DNA of 7,759 nucleotides. Source: an uncultured Eubacteriales bacterium. GTDB lineage: Bacteria; Bacillota_A; Clostridia; Christensenellales; Aristaeellaceae. The notes beneath the pieces are model-generated. The model did no database searches. It was not told the DNA's origin and saw only the letters and a program-made list of their open reading frames with translations. The DNA lies in NCBI GenBank assembly GCA_902803675.1, contig CADCQZ010000323.1:1-7759 (forward strand), read 5' to 3'. Shown in pieces: positions 5,825 to 7,759 of this stretch. How positions within the stretch are numbered: the first letter of the stretch is position 1; every line of letters begins with the position of its first letter. The translations under genes were made by a program, and so were the position numbers.

Positions 5825-6139
5825 TTATTCGTCTTCGTCCCCGCCCTGCCCGAAGATGCCGTGAAAGAGCAGGGCGTTGTACCGCGCCTGGGCCTCCATG
5901 CTGGTCTTTCTCTCCCGCCACGCGTCGATCTCGGCGCAGATGGAGAGGGCCTCGTCCACCAGCATCTCCTCGGACTTGGGGCAGGCCTGCTTGACGTAGC
6001 TCGTCATGCGGTCGATGGCCCTGGGGCTGCCCAGCTGCGAGGCGAGCAGCGCCGCCAGCTCCGCGTCAAAGCCCAGGGAAGTCACCGCGTCCACGAGCCG
6101 GTCCCGCGCCATGGCCCATTGTCTCTGGTTCTGGTTCAT
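5825..6139 (-). CDS. Small helical protein of unknown function
   Basis: This 104-residue protein is predicted to be almost wholly alpha-helical, with no membrane segment, signal peptide or recognised catalytic motif. It has a polar N-terminus (MNQNQRQW), a run DAELAALLASQLGSP at 25-39, a central stretch with IDRMTSYVKQACP and a helix VDEALSICAEIDAWRERK, and it ends in an acidic GGDEDE tail. Its features resemble a conserved hypothetical of Clostridia, but I cannot name a family. The ribosome site AGGAGG (6149-6144) is strong but only 4 nt from the ATG. It stands 58 nt after the ThpR-like gene and 19 nt before the M29 gene, all on the same strand, so it is probably co-expressed with the aminopeptidase. 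An extended -10 promoter may precede it at 6208-6200. Confidence 0.75.
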   Translation of the reverse strand: MNQNQRQWAMARDRLVDAVTSLGFDAELAALLASQLGSPRAIDRMTSYVKQACPKSEEMLVDEALSICAEIDAWRERKTSMEAQARYNALLFHGIFGQGGDEDE

Positions 6140-6197
6140 TTTTCCTCCTGTGGGCGGTCGTGACGCTCATGTGCCCGCCCTGTGCCGGAGCACCGCA

Positions 6198-6764
6198 TCA
6201 GTATAGCATATTCTTCCGCGGAGCACCAGCGGGACGATCCGGGCCCAAGGGCGTTGATCCCCTCGGCCCGGTGCCGATCACGGTGTATCTCATGCCGCTT
6301 ACATCCCGTTCGGACTTGTAGAGGCATATCTCCTCCACGGTCCATACCGCCCGGGGCACCTGAAAGGTGCTCAGGTCCAGCCCCTCCGGCAGCAGAGGTT
6401 TTCGGATGAGGGTGATGTGGGGATAAAAGGGCCGTGGATCGAAGGGGATCCCGTTTCCCGTGAGCGCCTGACGCGTTCGATCGGCCAGATCATTAAGCTC
6501 CGGGGAGGGCTTCAGCCCCGCCCAGAGCACTTTGGCTTCCGGGAACACGCCGGGGCGGTCCATCGTGAGGGTGAAGGGCCTTCTCACCGGGGGCAGGAGG
6601 GATGTGATGTCCTCCTCCCACTGCCCGATGAAGGCCAGTGTCAGGTGCAGATCATCGGGCGAAAGGTACGTCCCCTTCGCCCCGGCGGCGCGCAGGCGCT
6701 CCTGCGTCTTGTTAAGGGCGGTCAGGAAAGGGGCGTCCGGCTTCAGGGCGATGAACAGGCGCAT
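6198..6764 (-). CDS. thpR: RNA 2',3'-cyclic phosphodiesterase (2'-5' RNA ligase family)
   Basis: This 188-residue member of the 2H phosphoesterase superfamily opens 2',3'-cyclic phosphate RNA ends to 2'-phosphates; the family was first named for 2'-5' RNA ligation. The two hallmark HxTL motifs are HLTL at 40-43 and HITL at 116-119, the pair of catalytic His-x-Thr motifs. The start MRLFIAL is the usual family N-terminus, and GGAG (6774-6771) lies 6 nt upstream. The family core ends near YTVIG (160-164). The remaining roughly 24 residues are Pro/Gly/Arg-rich and unlike the family, perhaps a late stop or a frameshifted end. The protein is cytoplasmic. It heads the minus-strand cluster and is divergent from the nucleotidase gene. 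The gene symbol reflects family membership, not proven orthology. Confidence 0.88.
   Translation of the reverse strand: MRLFIALKPDAPFLTALNKTQERLRAAGAKGTYLSPDDLHLTLAFIGQWEEDITSLLPPVRRPFTLTMDRPGVFPEAKVLWAGLKPSPELNDLADRTRQALTGNGIPFDPRPFYPHITLIRKPLLPEGLDLSTFQVPRAVWTVEEICLYKSERDVSGMRYTVIGTGPRGSTPLGPDRPAGAPRKNMLY
6200..6208 (-). promoter_or_regulatory. Possible internal extended -10 promoter
   Basis: On the minus strand TGC (6208-6206) followed by TATACT (6205-6200) forms an extended -10 element that overlaps the last codons of the ThpR-like gene. The best-placed -35 (TGGTGC, 6228-6223) is poor. Transcription would start near 6193 and give the 104-residue and M29 genes a promoter of their own. Prediction only. 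Confidence 0.4.
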
Positions 6765-6804
6765 TTTTCTCTCCTTTCAATGATCGGATATGCCTTCAAG
6801 GGAC

Positions 6805-6843
6805 CGGATCGGCGGGCTGTTTTGGCCGATCCGTTTATTTTTT
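6805..6843 (+). terminator. Orphan Rho-independent terminator (+)
   Basis: CGGATCGGC (6805-6813) and GCCGATCCG (6825-6833) form a perfect 9-bp stem with an 11-base loop, followed by TTTATTTTTT (6834-6843). It points in the plus direction, although the adjacent gene on its left (ThpR) is on the minus strand, so no gene is seen that it would terminate. A nearby GATCGG (6782-6787) could pair with CCGATC (6826-6831) in competition with the terminator stem. It may stop antisense transcription or take part in leader control if a promoter lies further left. Confidence 0.7.
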
Positions 6844-6853
6844 CCCGGCGGCG

Positions 6854-6862
6854 TGATATAGT
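6854..6862 (+). promoter_or_regulatory. Probable extended -10 promoter of the nucleotidase
   Basis: TGA (6854-6856) plus TATAGT (6857-6862) forms an extended -10 element, with a weak -35 TTTATT (6834-6839) at 17 bp lying inside the T-tract of the terminator. Transcription would begin near 6869, after the terminator, leaving a leader of about 35 nt. The sequence TGN-TATNNT-AGGG is shared with the promoter at 344-356. Confidence 0.5.
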
Positions 6863-6892
6863 AGGGGCATCAAAGATCCGCCTCATGGGCGG

Positions 6893-6897
6893 GGAGG
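6893..6897 (+). promoter_or_regulatory. Ribosome binding site deciding among three ATGs
   Basis: GGAGG precedes three consecutive ATG codons (6903, 6906, 6909) by 5, 8 and 11 nt. The spacing favours 6906. A further in-frame ATG at 6885 lies before the site and is unlikely to be the start. Confidence 0.65.
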
Positions 6898-6905
6898 AAC
6901 GGATG

Positions 6906-7759
6906 ATGATGAAACGTGCCGCCGCGCTGCTCCTGATCGCGGTCGTCTGCGCCTTCGCCTTCGGCACCGGGCCGGAGAGGGAAATACGCGTCCGCGTGTT
7001 CGAGACCAGTGATATCCACGGCTGCCTCATGGACACCTCCTCCGGCCGGGAGGAGACCTTCCAGTACCGCCTGGCCCGCATCGCCCGGGTGGTGGATGAG
7101 GGCCGCTCGGACCCGGAGGTCGACGCAGTGCTCCTTCTTGACGGGGGCGATGTGTACCAGGGCACGCCCGTGTCCGACCGGCTGCGGGGCAGTGAGATGC
7201 GCGCTGCGATGGACGCGATGGGCTATGACGCCGTGGCCCTGGGCAATCACGAGTTCGACTGGGACGTGGAAACATACGCCGCCGATCCGGACGCCACGGT
7301 CCCGGCCTATGACCTGGGCGCCTTTTCCGGCGATCCTGTCATCCCGGTGCTGGCCGGGGGCCTCACCTATGCCGCCGACGGGAAGAGCGTGCCCTTTACG
7401 CGGGACCATGTGATCGTGGAGAAGGCGGGCCTCAGGATCGCCCTGATCGGCTACATCCCGGATTTCTCCCGCTCCGTCCTGACGGAGAAGATCGCTCCCT
7501 ACCGGATCGACGGCAGCTTTTCTTCCCTGCGGGCCCGGATCAGGGCGGTCCAAACATCCGAAAAGCCGGACGTGACCGTCGTCGTGGCCCACGCCGACGC
7601 CACCCTGGTGGCGGAGGCCCTGGATCCCCGTCAGGTGCACCTGGTCACCGGCGGGCACAGGCATCAGGGCGTGGCCGGCGCGGCGAAAAGCGGTGTGCCC
7701 TACATCCAGGCGGATTCGAGCGCCCGGGGTTACGCCTCGGCGGACATCGTGGTCTCTCC
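6906..7759 (+). CDS. Exported 5'-nucleotidase / cyclic-nucleotide phosphodiesterase, partial (3' end beyond window)
   Basis: The frame is open to the window edge, giving 284 residues of a protein that is usually about 500-600 long (UshA/CpdB type). These exported enzymes dephosphorylate nucleotides or open 2',3'-cyclic nucleotides with two metal ions. Residues 1-18 form a signal peptide (MMKRAA, hydrophobic core, likely cleavage after AFA). The calcineurin-like metallophosphatase motifs are in order: DIHG at 36-39, DGGDVYQG at 79-86, GNHEFDW at 113-119, VVAHAD at 227-232 and GGHRHQ at 249-254. The C-terminal 5'-nucleotidase substrate domain lies outside the window, so substrate choice cannot be judged. 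The start was chosen by spacing to GGAGG at 6893-6897; 6903 or 6909 are possible. It has its own probable promoter and is divergent from the ThpR gene. Confidence 0.88.
   Translation, partial: MMKRAAALLLIAVVCAFAFGTGPEREIRVRVFETSDIHGCLMDTSSGREETFQYRLARIARVVDEGRSDPEVDAVLLLDGGDVYQGTPVSDRLRGSEMRAAMDAMGYDAVALGNHEFDWDVETYAADPDATVPAYDLGAFSGDPVIPVLAGGLTYAADGKSVPFTRDHVIVEKAGLRIALIGYIPDFSRSVLTEKIAPYRIDGSFSSLRARIRAVQTSEKPDVTVVVAHADATLVAEALDPRQVHLVTGGHRHQGVAGAAKSGVPYIQADSSARGYASADIVVS

Noticed and set aside
6870..7664. Minus-strand frame (264 codons) opposite the nucleotidase
   Set aside because: Gly/His/Arg-rich mirror translation without motifs; the plus strand has all metallophosphatase motifs in order.

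Overview
The window is high-G+C chromosomal DNA, roughly 60% or more in the genes by eye. It has strong AGGAGG-type Shine-Dalgarno sites, Rho-independent terminators and short intergenic gaps. Gene content (a DUF3795-type Cys-rich domain, a C69 dipeptidase, an M29 aminopeptidase, a UshA-like nucleotidase) and signal-peptide style suggest a high-G+C member of the Clostridia, perhaps an anaerobic gut or rumen organism. This is inference from composition and family content; no rRNA or tRNA is present to confirm it.

Layout. 1-413: non-coding, with a long GC-rich hairpin, a good plus-strand terminator, a purine-rich tract and a probable extended -10 promoter with a leader hairpin. 423-2745 (+): two-gene operon of a DUF3795/metallo-beta-lactamase-fold fusion followed by a serine-beta-lactamase-fold hydrolase, closed by a terminator. 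2825-4369 (-): exported C69-family dipeptidase convergent to that operon. It is driven by a near-consensus TTGACT-17-TATAAT promoter embedded in a helically phased set of TATGC/GCATA palindromes. 4576-6764 (-): apparent three-gene cluster, in transcription order ThpR-like RNA 2',3'-cyclic phosphodiesterase, an uncharacterised 104-residue helical protein, and an M29 aminopeptidase, closed by a strong terminator. 6765-6902: divergent intergenic region with an unexplained plus-strand terminator and a promoter. 6906 to the window end (+): exported 5'-nucleotidase / cyclic-nucleotide phosphodiesterase, cut by the window edge.

Together the genes look like ordinary catabolic and housekeeping functions: peptide degradation outside (C69) and inside (M29) the cell, and nucleotide or RNA-end processing (UshA-like enzyme, ThpR). 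I see no mobile element, CRISPR array, toxin-antitoxin pair or recognisable defence system. The most distinctive signals are the palindrome-phased dipeptidase promoter, the DUF3795-MBL fusion with an altered metal motif, the small protein of unknown function between ThpR and M29, and the structured non-coding first 250 bases.
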